From the NCBI GenBank assembly GCA_001972305.1, contig BDDD01005056.1, positions 46,337-110,336 on the forward strand: DNA of 64,000 bases, given 5' to 3'. Shown in pieces: positions 25,621 to 37,705 of this stretch. A program made the translations under genes and the position numbers. The stretch is from Cephalotus follicularis (Eukaryota > Streptophyta > Magnoliopsida > Oxalidales > Cephalotaceae). Position 1 is the stretch's first letter, and each line of letters begins with the position of its first letter. Under the pieces are notes generated by a model that ran no database searches, had not been told where the DNA came from, and saw only the letters and a program-made list of their open reading frames with translations.

Positions 25621-26092
25621 ATCGACATTATATGTGGGATTTGACTTAATATCATAGTTATCGAATATCATAATTATAAGCAAAAATTCTTATATACACT
25701 TGCTATAATTTATTTAGTCAATATTATATAATCAAATAAACAAAAACAAGTAAAATTTGTTGGTAAAAATATTACAAATGTTGATGTCGCTTTTCTCTCT
25801 CTCACACAAAAGCGAGGGAAACCTTTAATTTCTTCTTCCCTTTTCTCATAATCAATACTCCTACAAATCAATACTTTTTTTAATGTTTGTATAGATTTTA
25901 GAAGGTTAGCCCTCTTCTCTTTACAATTCATAGATCTGATTTTGATTGGGTTTTAAATCACCACTTTCAGTTGGTTAGTTTACAAGCTTTACCCTCAAAA
26001 CAAACAATAATTCTCTTTTGCTTTCTTGCTCTACACTCCTCCTTATAAACACGTTGCCATATATATGTATCTCTGCAGCTTTAATCAATCGA
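25621..26092 (+). promoter_or_regulatory. Upstream region of the hemerythrin gene
   Basis: AT-rich, with a TATA-like CTTATAAAC (26041-26049) about 50 bp before the coding start and CT-rich tracts around 25790-25870. No other regulatory element is certain. The promoter is squeezed between the LTR ending at 25620 and the start codon. Confidence 0.45.
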
Positions 26093-26131
26093 ATGAACGA
26101 TGGGAAACTGTTTGCGTGGCTCCAAGAATAG
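26093..26131 (+). CDS. Upstream ORF, 12 codons, overlapping the main start
   Basis: The upstream ATG at 26093 opens a 12-codon frame, MNDGKLFAWLQE, that stops at 26131 and overlaps the main ORF out of frame. Its context has C at -3 and A at +4 (weak). The main ATG at 26100 has A at -3 and G at +4 (strong). Known scanning rules would allow leaky initiation at the main start. Whether the transcript includes this ATG is not shown by the sequence. Confidence 0.45.
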   Translation: MNDGKLFAWLQE

Positions 26132-27469
26132 GAGATCGACAGCTGGGATAGCTCCTTACGACAACATCAGGAACTCCATCGTCGTCGACCTACGCTCAGG
26201 ACCGGAGGGTTGCCTCCTCACGACCTACATCCGGTTCGCTCTCGAATACAAGTACGCGAGCTACCGAATCCTGCCGGGGTACGAGAGGCCCGCCGTCTCC
26301 ATCGGGACGGAGACCGTTTCGGGCGGACGGGAGGCCATGCTCCGCTTGATCGAGTCTAGGTTCCCAGAACCGAGGTTCAAGGACAGCAATGAATCGTTGG
26401 AGGAGACCACGCCGTTGGTCGTAAGAGTGGCTTGGTTGCAGCACAGTAGCATTGTCGTTCATTTGGGGTGCTTTGTGAGGTGGACTGAGGATCTGTCGAC
26501 ACGTGGAGGTCTGTGGTCGGTGGATCCGGCTGTGGGGAGTCCTCGGATGGAGGTGAGGAAGTTTGAGGAGTTTTACTCAGTGTTGTTGGAGGTGATGTTG
26601 GAACATGCCCAGATGGAGGAGAGGGTCATTTTCCCTTTGTTAACTAAGGCTGATCCAGGTAATTCATATATATATATATATAATCTATGATATTATCACC
26701 TTCAAAATAATTACGTAATGATGATTAATTAGTGTTCTAATACTTTTCATTAATCTAGGATTTTGATTGCTAAACATTGAATTTTGAATAATGCTCTTCG
26801 TATGATTTGGTATTAGTATAATTTTGCCCCTAATGGTACAAGTAAATAAAAAGAAATATGTCTCTTCTATTAATTGGTAAGTGGGAAATGAATGATGTTG
26901 CAGGATTGTGTAGAGCAGCTAATGAGGAACATGCAAGGGACCTGCCAATCATGAATGGCATCAAAGAAGGCATCAAATCTATTGGAGTGATGGAGATTGG
27001 GAGCGCTGCTTATAAAGAAGCTCTCTCTGGCGTTGCTAGTCGCCTTAAATCACTAGAGGTACGTATAAGCTGGTAACTATTTATTTAAGACCACATGGAT
27101 CAAAAGCTGTATCATGATTCATGATGCATCTCTGATTCCCTATCACGCCATAAGCTAGTTTGTAGTGCACGATAAGATATCCAATGTGGAGCTGCTAGTT
27201 TGGTGTTGTGATCAACTAATAATAGAGATAATTAAATTTGATTTAATGGGTAATGACAGAATCGTTGTAAAGAACACTTCGAGGAGGAAGACAAAAATTT
27301 GCTGCCATTGATGGAGGCGTTGGAGCACAGTAAAGAGCAGCAAAAGAGGGTTTTGAAGGAGTGTGTGGATGTGATGGAGGCAACTCACTCTCATTTGCTC
27401 AACTTTTTTCTTCAGGCCCTCCTACCCCAGGATGCCATGCACTACTTGAACTATATCATGCTTAACTAA
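26100..27469 (+). CDS. Hemerythrin HHE-domain protein, three exons, 307 aa
   Basis: Exons are 26100-26658, 26904-27058 and 27260-27469, all with GT-AG introns (245 and 201 bp) and phase-consistent joins. The protein starts MGNCLRGS: Gly2 suits N-myristoylation and Cys4 palmitoylation, so membrane attachment is likely. Residues about 28-95 resemble the thioredoxin/GST-N-like half seen in plant relatives. Residues about 108-300 form a helical HHE domain with two HxxxE motifs (H169-E173 and H244-E248) plus H115 and H196 as further candidate metal ligands. HHE proteins bind di-iron or other metals; the exact role of this plant family is not established to my knowledge. The frame is unbroken and codon use is GC-richer in exon 1. 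It is the only intact host gene seen. The start was chosen for its strong context and MGNC motif. Confidence 0.9.
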
Positions 27470-29811
27470 CTTATGAGAAGGGACTGCCTCCCCACTTTCC
27501 TGGCCCTTGAGTAAGATGTATCACTTAAATGTAATGGTTGGACATATATAGGATAAGATTAAACTAGTTTAATGGGTGTTTTTCATGTTAACGGTGTCAA
27601 TTAAGTGCTTTCTTTGGGAATTTATATGTAGCAGAAAATGATCTTCATTACTTAAAATGAGGACACACACATTCTCTCTGTACAATACCAAGAATTTTTG
27701 GGTTGAGCTAGTGTACTATTACTACCTAAAAGTAATATGTTGGTTGGATATGTTTACTTGATCTGTATATAGTACTGTTTTTTTATATAATCTTTATGAA
27801 AAAACTAAACACAAAACTTTAAAGGTGAAGTTGTGTACTTTTGTTTTTAGCTTAAAAAATTATTAAAAAGAATTAAAAACAAAAGTCAAAAACACGTTAT
27901 GGTTTCCAAACGCAGCTGATAGAGATGTTTGTTTTAAAATGTTAGTCCATAGTCAAATAGTCAATGAGTTGATGCATATTTTCTAGTTATGACTTTTCTT
28001 TTCATACTAATTAGACTCCACTTAAAATTTAATAGTAGATGAGATATTCTTTTTATTGTTTAATACTTATTTAAAACAATATGTTTTTTCTTATCAATTG
28101 ATTACTAAAGTTAGACGGAGCGAGTTTTTAAAATTGTTCATTTGATTTTTCTGCTCACCTATCTAGAGTGCTTTGCATACAATATATAGTACCTTTTTAG
28201 AAAACAAAATAAAAACGAATTCTAAAATGAAACCTACACAAAAGTCTTTTAGTATTACAAATACATTATAATTGAGTTGTTAAAATATTATTAATATTTT
28301 TTTATTAAAAATTAAAATATTATTAATGTTGTTTAACAAAACAACAATGATATTTTAATAATTCCGCACTTGTAATGTCACTTCACTTATGATTAATAAC
28401 ATTATTCTGTTTTAATAAATGTAGAATTTAGAACAATACAACTTAAGTTAACTCACTCAAAAAGTCATATAACTTTTTTTAATATTTAATTAGATTAATA
28501 GATGTGAACAACGGTTGTAGTCACAAATGAGATAATAAAATCTTAGTCGTAACTTTTTTAAAACATCAATTTAATTTTTGTAAAACATTAATGATAATCT
28601 TTTTAATATCACAATTAATTTTGTCACTCATTTGTGATATCACAATTAATTTTGTCACTAATTTTGTCACTTATTTGTGATAATCTTTTTAATATCACAA
28701 TTAATTTTGTCACTCATTTGTGATTTCACATACTCATATAAAAGATCTAACCAAAAACCATATCCATATTCTCATATTTAATTTGCAGTAGACTAAGGGT
28801 CTGTTTAGTACTGTTATATATTTCACAAAAGTGTTGTGTAAAAGTACAGTGAATAAAAACACTGTAACATAATTGAAAGCATTTGGTAAATTCAATGACC
28901 GAAAGTACTTCTTCAAACAAAAACAATGCATATCCTAAATATATATTTGAAAGTGCTATACATATATGAAACAACTTAAATTGACATAAAACTTTAAATG
29001 ACATGAAGATGTGAGCTAATGAAATAAATGCTTCAGTCAATGAAAAAGAGTAAGGTATATTGGTCTAAATTATTGTATTAAATACATGAAGATATGGGCA
29101 TATGAAAAGCATTTTCTCAATAAATATATTTTGGTGTTGTGAGAAAGTGTTTTTTTTTTTGTAGAAAATAAAAAGTTCTTTTACTTAACTGAATTTGATT
29201 ATTTTTTATCAAACATTAAAATAATATTGTTTTTGGGTTCAAAAAGTGTTTTTAACAACTCACAGTCAGTAGAAAATAGGGGCTAATTAGCACCCAAAGG
29301 TTTTCTTTTTTTGCTTACTGGGTCCCTATGAAGTAGTTTCTTGCAACAGTAAATAGGAAATAAGACAGACTAACTTTATATTGGGTGTGTGTATAATCAT
29401 ACCTGCCTCTGAACAAGTGTTTGGCATTCTAGATTAGAGGTGTTCATTTTAGACCAAAATCCTAACAATCAATCCGCAATTTTTTCAAATTTCGGTTTAT
29501 TCTGTCCCTTGGAGCTTCATTTTGGATTTTTTAAATAGAAATTTCGGTAATCCGAATGGATGGTTGTTAGGCCGTTTGCACCGTATCGCAATGCACTCAA
29601 GAATACAATTAAGAACAAAGACTATAGAAAGGCATCCCATTAATTTAGAACCAAGATTTTGAAGTTCTTTTTCTTTTTTTATTTATTAACAAATTGTTTT
29701 ACTTAGAAAAATTACATTTCAAAAAAAAATTATTGTGAAATAAAATATTTTTTGTTATGATATTTGGATTAAGATGCTATTAAACCATCAGAAGCAATTT
29801 GGCATAGTAAG
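27470..29811. other. AT-rich intergenic DNA
   Basis: The presumed 3' UTR of the hemerythrin gene, then AT-rich sequence. It holds a direct repeat block (28594-28728). A stretch at about 28796-29280 beginning GGGTCTGTTTAGTACTG has MITE-like wording, but no inverted ends could be paired. No other gene is supported. Confidence 0.5.
28594..28728. repeat. Direct repeat, about 46 bp, two copies and a partial
   Basis: The phrase TAATCTTTTTAATATCACAA plus its continuation TTAATTTTGTCACTCATTTG occurs at about 28594 and 28680, with a truncated copy between. It looks like local tandem duplication. Confidence 0.8.
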
Positions 29812-30048
29812 TGTTGTAAAACTAGCTTCAGAAATCTCTAATAATCTAATAGCAAAGTTTAATCAAGCAAACACAAGCAAAACACTAAGGATAAATCGAC
29901 ACAAGATTTACGTGGTTCGATCAATGTGATCTACGTCCACGGACAGAGGTGATATGGATTTTACTATGTGAATTCGGATTACAATGAGTCTTTATGCTCT
30001 CTAGGTTGCTCTCTTTATTTGTCACTCCTTTTTACAGCTGCCCCCCTT

Positions 30049-30085
<37 letters not shown>

Positions 30086-30102
30086 TTATGTTACACAAAA
30101 CC

Positions 30103-33100
30103 TGTCACACCCGTTCCCTACAACAACCGATATCCTACTGAGAACGGATATGACGTTCTACATGACAACTTCATTTCGGAAGTCACCACATGGTTCCTAT
30201 AAAACTCACTTTAAACTTGGAAATAAAAAAGTTAAACGTTTCCAAAACTTTGAAAATTTTTCTAACTCTTAAATTTTTACGAAAATCGGACATGTAGTAT
30301 CCGTTTATAGGACTATACACCCTGTAAAGAAAAACACAGTTTATATACACACTCCCGAAGGAGGAATCAACAGTTTTAAAATGGGCTCAGCCCTCAGTAA
30401 ACCACAAATGGGCTCAGCCCTCAGCAAACCACAATTTTTAAAGCAGTAAACATAGGTTGGGCTCAGCCTCAACCATTTTATCCAAACATGCAAAACAAAT
30501 ATGTAATGGCTCAGCCATTTAAAAGCAAAACCATAAAAGAAAAACCATTATATAGAAACATAAGTAAATGCTAAATTAAATGTTGATGTAGTTATGCTAT
30601 GCATGTGTTGAAACCCTGGTAGCATACCCTGCCCTCGTGGTCCATTATCTACCGAAAAATAAACTCAGCAATTGCTTACCATCTTGTCTTTATCTGGAAG
30701 GGAAAGAAAAGAGAGGGGGTTAGTCCAAATGACTAAGTGAGTAGAAACAACAAATACATCTCCAATAACTATGTATCAAATAATATGAGAAATAATATAA
30801 GCTCAAAGTAAAATACAAAGTAAATCTACGGTAAGAATGAAATCAAGAATCACAAAGGAAATAAAGATCCAAAGGGATAGTCAAAATCCACTGAAGATGT
30901 CAAGATCCATAAGATTTCATGATCCACAAAAGGATATCAAGATCACAAAGAAATATCGAGATCCTCGAAGGATATCAAGTTCCATAAACGTTAACTCACA
31001 AAAAAGGAATCAAGATACGCAAGTATAAACGAAATCCGAGAAGGAAGTCTCGATACTCAACAATTATCTCCACAATATAAACATAAGTCAATAAATGATA
31101 ACAAGATCCACAAAAGAAATCAAGATCATCTCAAAGCTCAAGACTCACGAGTACAATAAAATCAGGCACATAAAGTATCAAAATCAAGGATGTGATCAAG
31201 AATGTAAACTCATGCTGATAGAATCAATAAATGAAAGAAATGAAAGATCATCATGACTCCATAAAATAACGCTCAGACTCATCAAATGCAATAACGTAAG
31301 AATCCATGAAACAATCTCAATGATCAAGTCAATACTATACAATACGATGGACTCACAATGAATTAACTAAGGACTCATCAAGTCCACTGAACGAATATCA
31401 AAATCAAGGCAGAAATCGATATATGAGAGTCAAAATAAATCAGAGTATCTGAATATCAAAACTCAAAGATATGATCATAATAAAATATTAAGCATCAATA
31501 ATGTAATATGTGCCCAAAGAATCATAAACAACAAATATAAGGGGATGCTGGTACCAATCCTGTCACTGTCTCATATCCCCGTCAAATCACATGGCGTCAT
31601 AACATAACCGCTGCAGCAATAATATAGGCCAATAGGCTACAGAATGTGATCATCATCCGTCATACAATGGTGCAGAGTGCCTATGGCAAGCATAACATCC
31701 AAACCTTGCACGAGGGGCCGGCATATATCGCACGGACCCTAGCCCTCGCCGAGAAAACCCGCACGCACACTCAACCTCATCCGAGGGACCCGCGTGTAAT
31801 ATATATCAACAACCAAACTCAGTCCAATAGGAGGGTAATGGAGCAGCTCTGCTGCACTCACACTCAATAGAAACACAAAAGAGCACATAGCTAACAACAC
31901 AACTCCAACATGACAATACAAAGCTAGAATGAATATAGCAATAGCAATAGAATAAAATAGATCTTCGTTGAAGTCCAACAGATATAACAACAACAACAGA
32001 AATAATATATGTCCGCAGGAGCCAATGCGGATACGATGTCACGAGGTGAAATGAATATATGATCACAAGGTCTCATATCAAGTAGAAGTTCAAACGAGAA
32101 TACTCAAAGGATTCCCGAATAACAAACGTGTCATATCAATATGAACATTCAATCGGAATATCAATAGAGGGCTCAACGCAAGCGATTAAGGAATCGATTT
32201 CAATAAAGGGTTCAAAGCAAGCGATTATAGACTCAATTACACAACGGACAAATAACAAGTCCTATCAGAGTTCAATCGATAATGTAAATAAAGGATTCCA
32301 AGAAACCATTATGGAATCATATAACAAGCCACATCGTATGATAAAATCAAGCAACGAAGGCCATTAACAAGTATGGGAATCAATTCCAAATCAAATTATC
32401 AACAAATCAATGATAGTTACGAATCACAATAATGACACATAGCAATCATTAACGAATTTCAAAATCAAATAAAATAAAGGAAGGAGATGTTCTACTCACA
32501 AATTCAATGTCCATTTCTATAACGAACTAACCCCTCGAAGCTTTGAATCAGCTATCGGATTCCCGTCATCGTTTCGAAACTCTATCAACCGTCACGCTGC
32601 ATAAACATAGCACGTATCATTATGACGTATTCATAGGAAACATAATTTATCGTAATCGGAACTCCGACCAACCTGCCGAAGTTCCGGTGACACCCAAAAC
32701 CGAGCCTCCATAATTGCTGGTCAACACATTACTGACCGAAACTCACTATGACTTGCCCAGAATTAGGCAGCCACCGCCGGCAGTGAGTTGACTCACTGAG
32801 TCAACTCACCGGTCATCCAACAAATATAGCCACTTCACAAATAAGTCACAAAACGACCTGGTCTACACGTCTCAGCGCCATTGCTCCGGTCTCCCCACCC
32901 CTGGCCTCCACAAGGTCCGGTCTACGCGTTGGTGACCGAGACTCGCCGGGAATAGCCACCAAAAGTGGCGGCAGAGGCGGCAGCGAGTCAACTCGTTAGT
33001 TGACTCAACCGCTAGAATCTGGCCGATTCCAGCCAAATGACGCCTCAACAGCCGTCGAAATGGGAAGAGGTGGTCTTCTAGACCATGACCGCACCCATCG

Positions 33101-33539
33101 GCGAAGCCAAAAGTGGCGGACGACGATGGCAGAGGCCAAGACGCAGGGGGAAGAAAAGAAGAAAAGAGGAGAGAGAAGGAGAAGGAGGGGGTTACCGGTG
33201 GTGGAGAAGCCGTAGGGATGCTCGCCGCCTCTTCCCGGTTGCCGGTCTGACATCTCTCCCGCTCTCTGCATCTCTCTCCCGATCTCTCTGTCTCATCTCT
33301 CTTCTCTCTCTATTTCATCAATGGCACGGGCGCTATGCGCCCGTGCCTTTGTTTTATTTTTGTTAAGGCGCCAGGCGCCTTCTAGAGACGCATGGTGTCC
33401 CTTTTTTTTTTTTAATAACATAATATATATATATTATAATAAGAACAACAATAATTTTAATTACTAAAATGCCACTCACGAAATTTTCACGCTCATGTGT
33501 TTGCAAATCAGCTTCGTAAATGTGACACGGGGTGTCACA
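30103..33539 (-). mobile_element. Solo LTR, 3.4 kb, inside the Copia LTR
   Basis: TGTCACACCCG (30103) to GGGTGTCACA (33539), flanked by a perfect aaacc duplication (30098-30102 and 33540-33544). The sister LTR at 42008-42012 shows the empty site. It is closely similar to 15203-18792 over most of its length. It has the stem-loop at 30720-30736, a GTTGACTCA palindrome at 32785-32807 and a strong GC hairpin at 33323-33347. It has no coding domain. Confidence 0.9.
33323..33381. other. Two adjacent perfect inverted repeats
   Basis: 33323-33347 pairs GGCACGGGCGC with GCGCCCGTGCC around a TAT loop. 33365-33381 pairs AAGGCGCC with GGCGCCTT around a single A. In the element's sense they lie about 160-220 nt from the LTR start. 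Weaker forms of the first occur at 18612-18629 and 7274-7290. Confidence 0.8.
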
Positions 33540-33599
33540 AAACCCTATTCAATCAAATAAGGAAAGAAAACACAAGAAATAACAATTTTCTCCGTCAAA

Positions 33600-33805
33600 A
33601 GAGTCGATGGTTTAATCAAACTGTTGACGCTTTAGCGCATAGCGTCGACGGTTTAACACTGATTGTCAGCGCTTTATTCTAGAAGGTATTTGTCCTTCTC
33701 CACACTTCTAAAGCGTCGACTTTTTTCTCCTTCATCTTCAAGGCAGCGGCGATTTCAACCAAAGCGGAAGCAGTTTCGATCAAAGCGTCGGCGCTTTGAG
33801 CAGAA
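33600..33805. repeat. RTCGAY palindrome array, copy 7
   Basis: Units such as AGCGTCGACGGTTT, AAAGCGTCGACTT and AAAGCGTCGGCGCTTTG in the U3 of the Copia 3' LTR. The same array is in the sister LTR at 42060-42275. Confidence 0.8.
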
Positions 33806-33899
33806 ATTTCAAGGCATAATTCAACAAATCTCCACATTGACTTGAATTTCCATCTTCACATCAACTACTCTATAACCCTCACCTCTGCCATCCCAAGAG

Positions 33900-35738
33900 A
33901 TTATATGTAGCATCCAATTAAGTTCAAGCAAAGCTTGAACTTTTCTCTAGGAACCGGTTTAGTCAACATATCAGCTGGATTCTCGGCTGTGGCTATCTTC
34001 TGAACTTCAATTTCACCTCCTTCGATAACATCCCGAATGAAGTGATATCTGACACTAATGTGTTTGGCTCTCTCATGAAACATCTGATTCTTACTCAAAT
34101 GAATAGCACTATGACTATCACAATACACCATTGAAGTCTGCTGTATCAAACCAAGACTGCCAACCAAACCACGCAACCAGATAGCTTCTTTCACTGCCTC
34201 AATCAATGCCATGTATTCTGCCTCCGTCGTAGACAAGGCCACTGTTGGTTGCAACGTAGCCTTCCAACTAACTGCACATCCTGACAAAATGAAAACATAC
34301 CCCGTGAGGGATCTCCGCTTATCCATGTCTCCCGCATAATCAGAATCCGAGTAGCCCATAACATCCATACTAGCAGCTCCACCGCTGTTATAGACTAAAC
34401 CCACATCTGTAGACCCTCTCAAGTACCTCATTATGCATTTCACAGCATCCCAGTAAGCTTCACCTGGATTAACCATATACCTGCTAACCACACTCACAGC
34501 ATGTGAAATATTTGGCTTAGTGCACACCATGGCATACATCAGACTACCAACCGCACTAGCATATGGAACACGAGACATGTGTTCCACCTCAACCTCAGTC
34601 TTCGGTGACAGTGAATCTGACAATTTGAAATGTCCAGCCAACGGGGTACTTACCGGTTTAGATTTTTCCATTCCAAACATCTCAAGTACTTTCTCGATAT
34701 ACTTTTCTTGAGATACATATAACCGTCTAGCTTGAAGATCCCTTTGAATATCCATACCTAATATCTTCTTGGCTACACCCAAATCCTTCATATCAAATTC
34801 ACTACTTAACTGAGCCTTTAATCTATTGATTTCAAATTTATCCTTCGACGCAATCAACATGTCATCAACATATAACAATAGATACACAAAAGAACCGTCC
34901 GGGAGTTTCTTTAAGTACACACAGGTGTCATACTCACATCGACAATAACTGTTCTTGATCATAAAAGTATCAAACCTTTTATACCATTGTCTAGGGGATT
35001 ACTTCAATCCATACAAGGATTTCTTCAGTAGACACACATGATCTTCTTTCCCTGAAAAATGATAACCTTATGACTGGGACATGTAAATCTGTTCCTCTAA
35101 CTCACCATGTAAGAATGCAGTCTTGACATCCAGTTGCTCAAGCTCCAAGTCTAGACAAGCAACCATAACGAGTAATACACGAATCAAGCTATGCTTCACA
35201 ATTGGAGAGAATACTTCATGAAAGTCCACTCCCTCTTTCTGAGTAAAAACCTTAGCAACTAACCGTGCTTTGAACCTTCTTGCCTCAACCCCTGGTATAC
35301 CTTCCTTTTTCTTGAAGATCCATTTGCAGCCTACAACTCGTTTCCCCTTTGGCAAGTCTTGTTTTTTTCAAGAGACTGAATTTCTTCATTCATAGCAGTT
35401 ACCCACTCAGTTGATTCTTTGCTTTTCACTGCTTCTTTATAAGTGGACGACTTTTCCCTTTCAACACTTTCAGCGACTGATAAAGCAAAAGCTACCGAGT
35501 CTGCATGACTGTACCTCAGTGGTGGTCTAATCTGCCTCCTCTCTCTGCCTCTAGCAATACTATACTGTTGCTCATGAACTACTCCATCTTCTTCCTGATC
35601 TTGCAATTCAGTTTGATTTGACATACTAGAAGAAGCTTCATCTGCCCTTCCCAGAGCTTCTAGACTAAGCTCCACCTGTTTCTCTATACCAAGGTCTTTC
35701 TCACCATTCTCAACAAACTTCTCCTTCTGGTTGACCAT
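33900..35738 (-). pseudogene. Tork-like RT and RNase H parts
   Basis: On the minus strand from 35738 down: a linker, RT with GCKWIFKKKEG and ARLVAKVFTQKEGVDF, the catalytic YVDD (34861-34872), FDMKDLG, then RNase H with MRYLRGSTDVGLVY, GYSDSDYAGD, RRSLTGYVF and TEAEYMAL. The wording is typical of Tnt1/Tork Copia. Tnt1-type elements make RT and RNase H as part of one polyprotein. It is a fossil. Confidence 0.88.
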
Positions 35739-35783
35739 AGCAGACTCATCGAATGTCAGATCTCTGCTAATGAGAAACTTTGG

Positions 35784-37061
35784 CTACTTAGAATTTTCAG
35801 TACACCACAACCAATACCTTTTCACCCCATCTGCACACCCTAGAAATATGCACTTCTTTGCCCTCGTCTCAAGTTTACCATCATTCACGTGAGCATAAGC
35901 AGGACAACCAAATACTTTGAAACCAGAATAATCACCTGCGGTACCTGACCATACCTCTTGTGGAGTCTGTAACTCAATGGCTGTTGATGGAGACCTATTT
36001 ACCAGGTAAGCTGCTGTATAAACTGCCTCAGCCCAATACTTCTTCACGAGACCAGCATTAGAAAGCATGCAGTGAGCTCATTCTAATAACGTTCTATTCA
36101 TATGTTCTGCAACTCCATTTTATTGTGGTGTTTTCTGAACAGTGTGGTGTCTCACTATACCTTCATCCTTGCAGAACTTGTCAAATTCCCCCGAGCAGTA
36201 CTCCAAACCATTGTCAGTCCGTAGAGTCTTGACCACTCCTCCTATTTTCTTCTCTACCATGGTTTTTCACTGCTTGAACTTGACAAACGCCTCATCCTTA
36301 CTCTTCAGAAAATATGCCCAGACCTTTCTAGAATAGTCATCAATTAAGGTCATCAAATACCGGCTTCCTCCAAGTGACACCTGTGATGAGGGACCCCAAA
36401 GGTCAGAATGAACATAATCCAAAATACCCTTGGTCTTGTGAATGGCAGTACTGAACTTCACTCTACACTGTTTTCCATACACACAATGTTCACAGAAATC
36501 CAGTTTCCTCGATTTCACTCCAGCTAGCAAACCCTTCTTGGACAGAATTTGCAACCTTCTCTCACTCATATGCCCCAAACGCATATGCCAAAGCCAAGTA
36601 GTATCTGCATCTTTATCCCCTGATGAAGAAGCAACTGCTGCAGTACCCAATACGGTATTCCCTTGCAGCTGATATATGCCATCAATATTCTTTCCCTTCA
36701 TAATAACCAGAGCACCCCTAAGAACTTTGATTATCCCATTCTCCCCGGTAAACTTGCAACCATGAGAATCTAGAACCCCCAAGGAAATCAGGTTTTTCTT
36801 CAGCCCTGGAACATGCCAAGCTTCCAAAGTTCTAATCACACCATCAAACATCTTGATCTGAACTTTCCCACATCCGACAACCTTCAATGCATTGTTGTCT
36901 CCCAACATAACTTTCCTCTCCTTGACGTCATAGGTGGTGAACCAATCCTTGTTAGGTGTCATGTGAAAAGAACATCCCGAATCAGGAATCCAACTACAGG
37001 TGTTATTTACGCTAATAGACAGATTTAAATCTATATCAGCCTCATCCAAACTTTCATGCAC
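35784..37061 (-). pseudogene. Tork-like protease and integrase parts
   Basis: The minus strand reads the protease-like SWIPDSGCSFHMTPNKDWF, then GAG-pre-integrase (LWHMRLGHMSERRL), an HHCC-type zinc segment ending CEHCVYGKQCRVKF, and the integrase core (DLWGPSSQVSLGGSRYLMTL, with AYLVNRSP further on). It is part of the same fossil. Confidence 0.85.
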
Positions 37062-37096
37062 TACACCTTCATTAGCTTCAACTGTATTCCCTTTAG

Positions 37097-37705
37097 CTAT
37101 CCCTTTTCCCTTATATCTCGGACAATCAACCTTCCAGTGCCCTGTTTCATTACAGATAAAGCATCGAGAATTCTTAGCTCTCGATTTAGATTGTGACTTA
37201 CCTTTTTTCCTGATCCTCTCTCTCTGTTCCTGCCTTTAGCCACCAAGCCTTCTGCCTGATTTCCCCCCATATTTTCTGACACCCTTTTCTTCAACTCCCT
37301 AGACTGCAATGCATCCTTAACATCATTTACATCAATGGAGTCTCTACCATATAACATGGTATCCACAAAGTGATCATATGAGGGCGGCAACGAACACAAC
37401 AAGATCAATGCGTGATCTTCATCATCAATTTTAATATTTGTATTTTTTAAATCATGAATCACCTTATTAAAATTGTCAATATGCTCTTTTACGAACATAC
37501 CTTCCTTCATTCGCAGAGTATACAGACGTTGTATGCGATATAACTTGTTTGTGAGTGACTTGGTCATGTAGCGACTCTCTAGTTTATTCCATAACCTAAT
37601 CGCCGTAGTCTCATCCACAAATTTCCGGAGAACGTCATCCTCCAGACACAGCTGAATCGATGTGTGTGCCCTGTTTAGGATCCTCTTCTTCTCCGCCTGA
37701 GGCAT
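37097..37705 (-). pseudogene. Tork-like gag part
   Basis: Reads a UBN2-type gag (LWNKLESRYMTKSLTNKLYR and DHALILLCSLPPSYDHFVDT) followed by a basic region and remnants of a zinc knuckle. Its upstream portion is separated from it by the solo LTR at 37757-41615. Confidence 0.85.

Larger units (their letters stand above)
29812..33826 (-). repeat. 3' LTR of the Tork-like Copia, with insertion
   Basis: It aligns with 41745-42294 except for the 3.4-kb solo LTR inserted after 30102. It carries a (TA)n run near 30050-30080 and a palindrome array (33600-33805). Confidence 0.9.

Noticed and set aside
28796-29280. hAT-type MITE
   Set aside because: The left wording is suggestive, but no matching inverted end or 8-bp duplication could be found.
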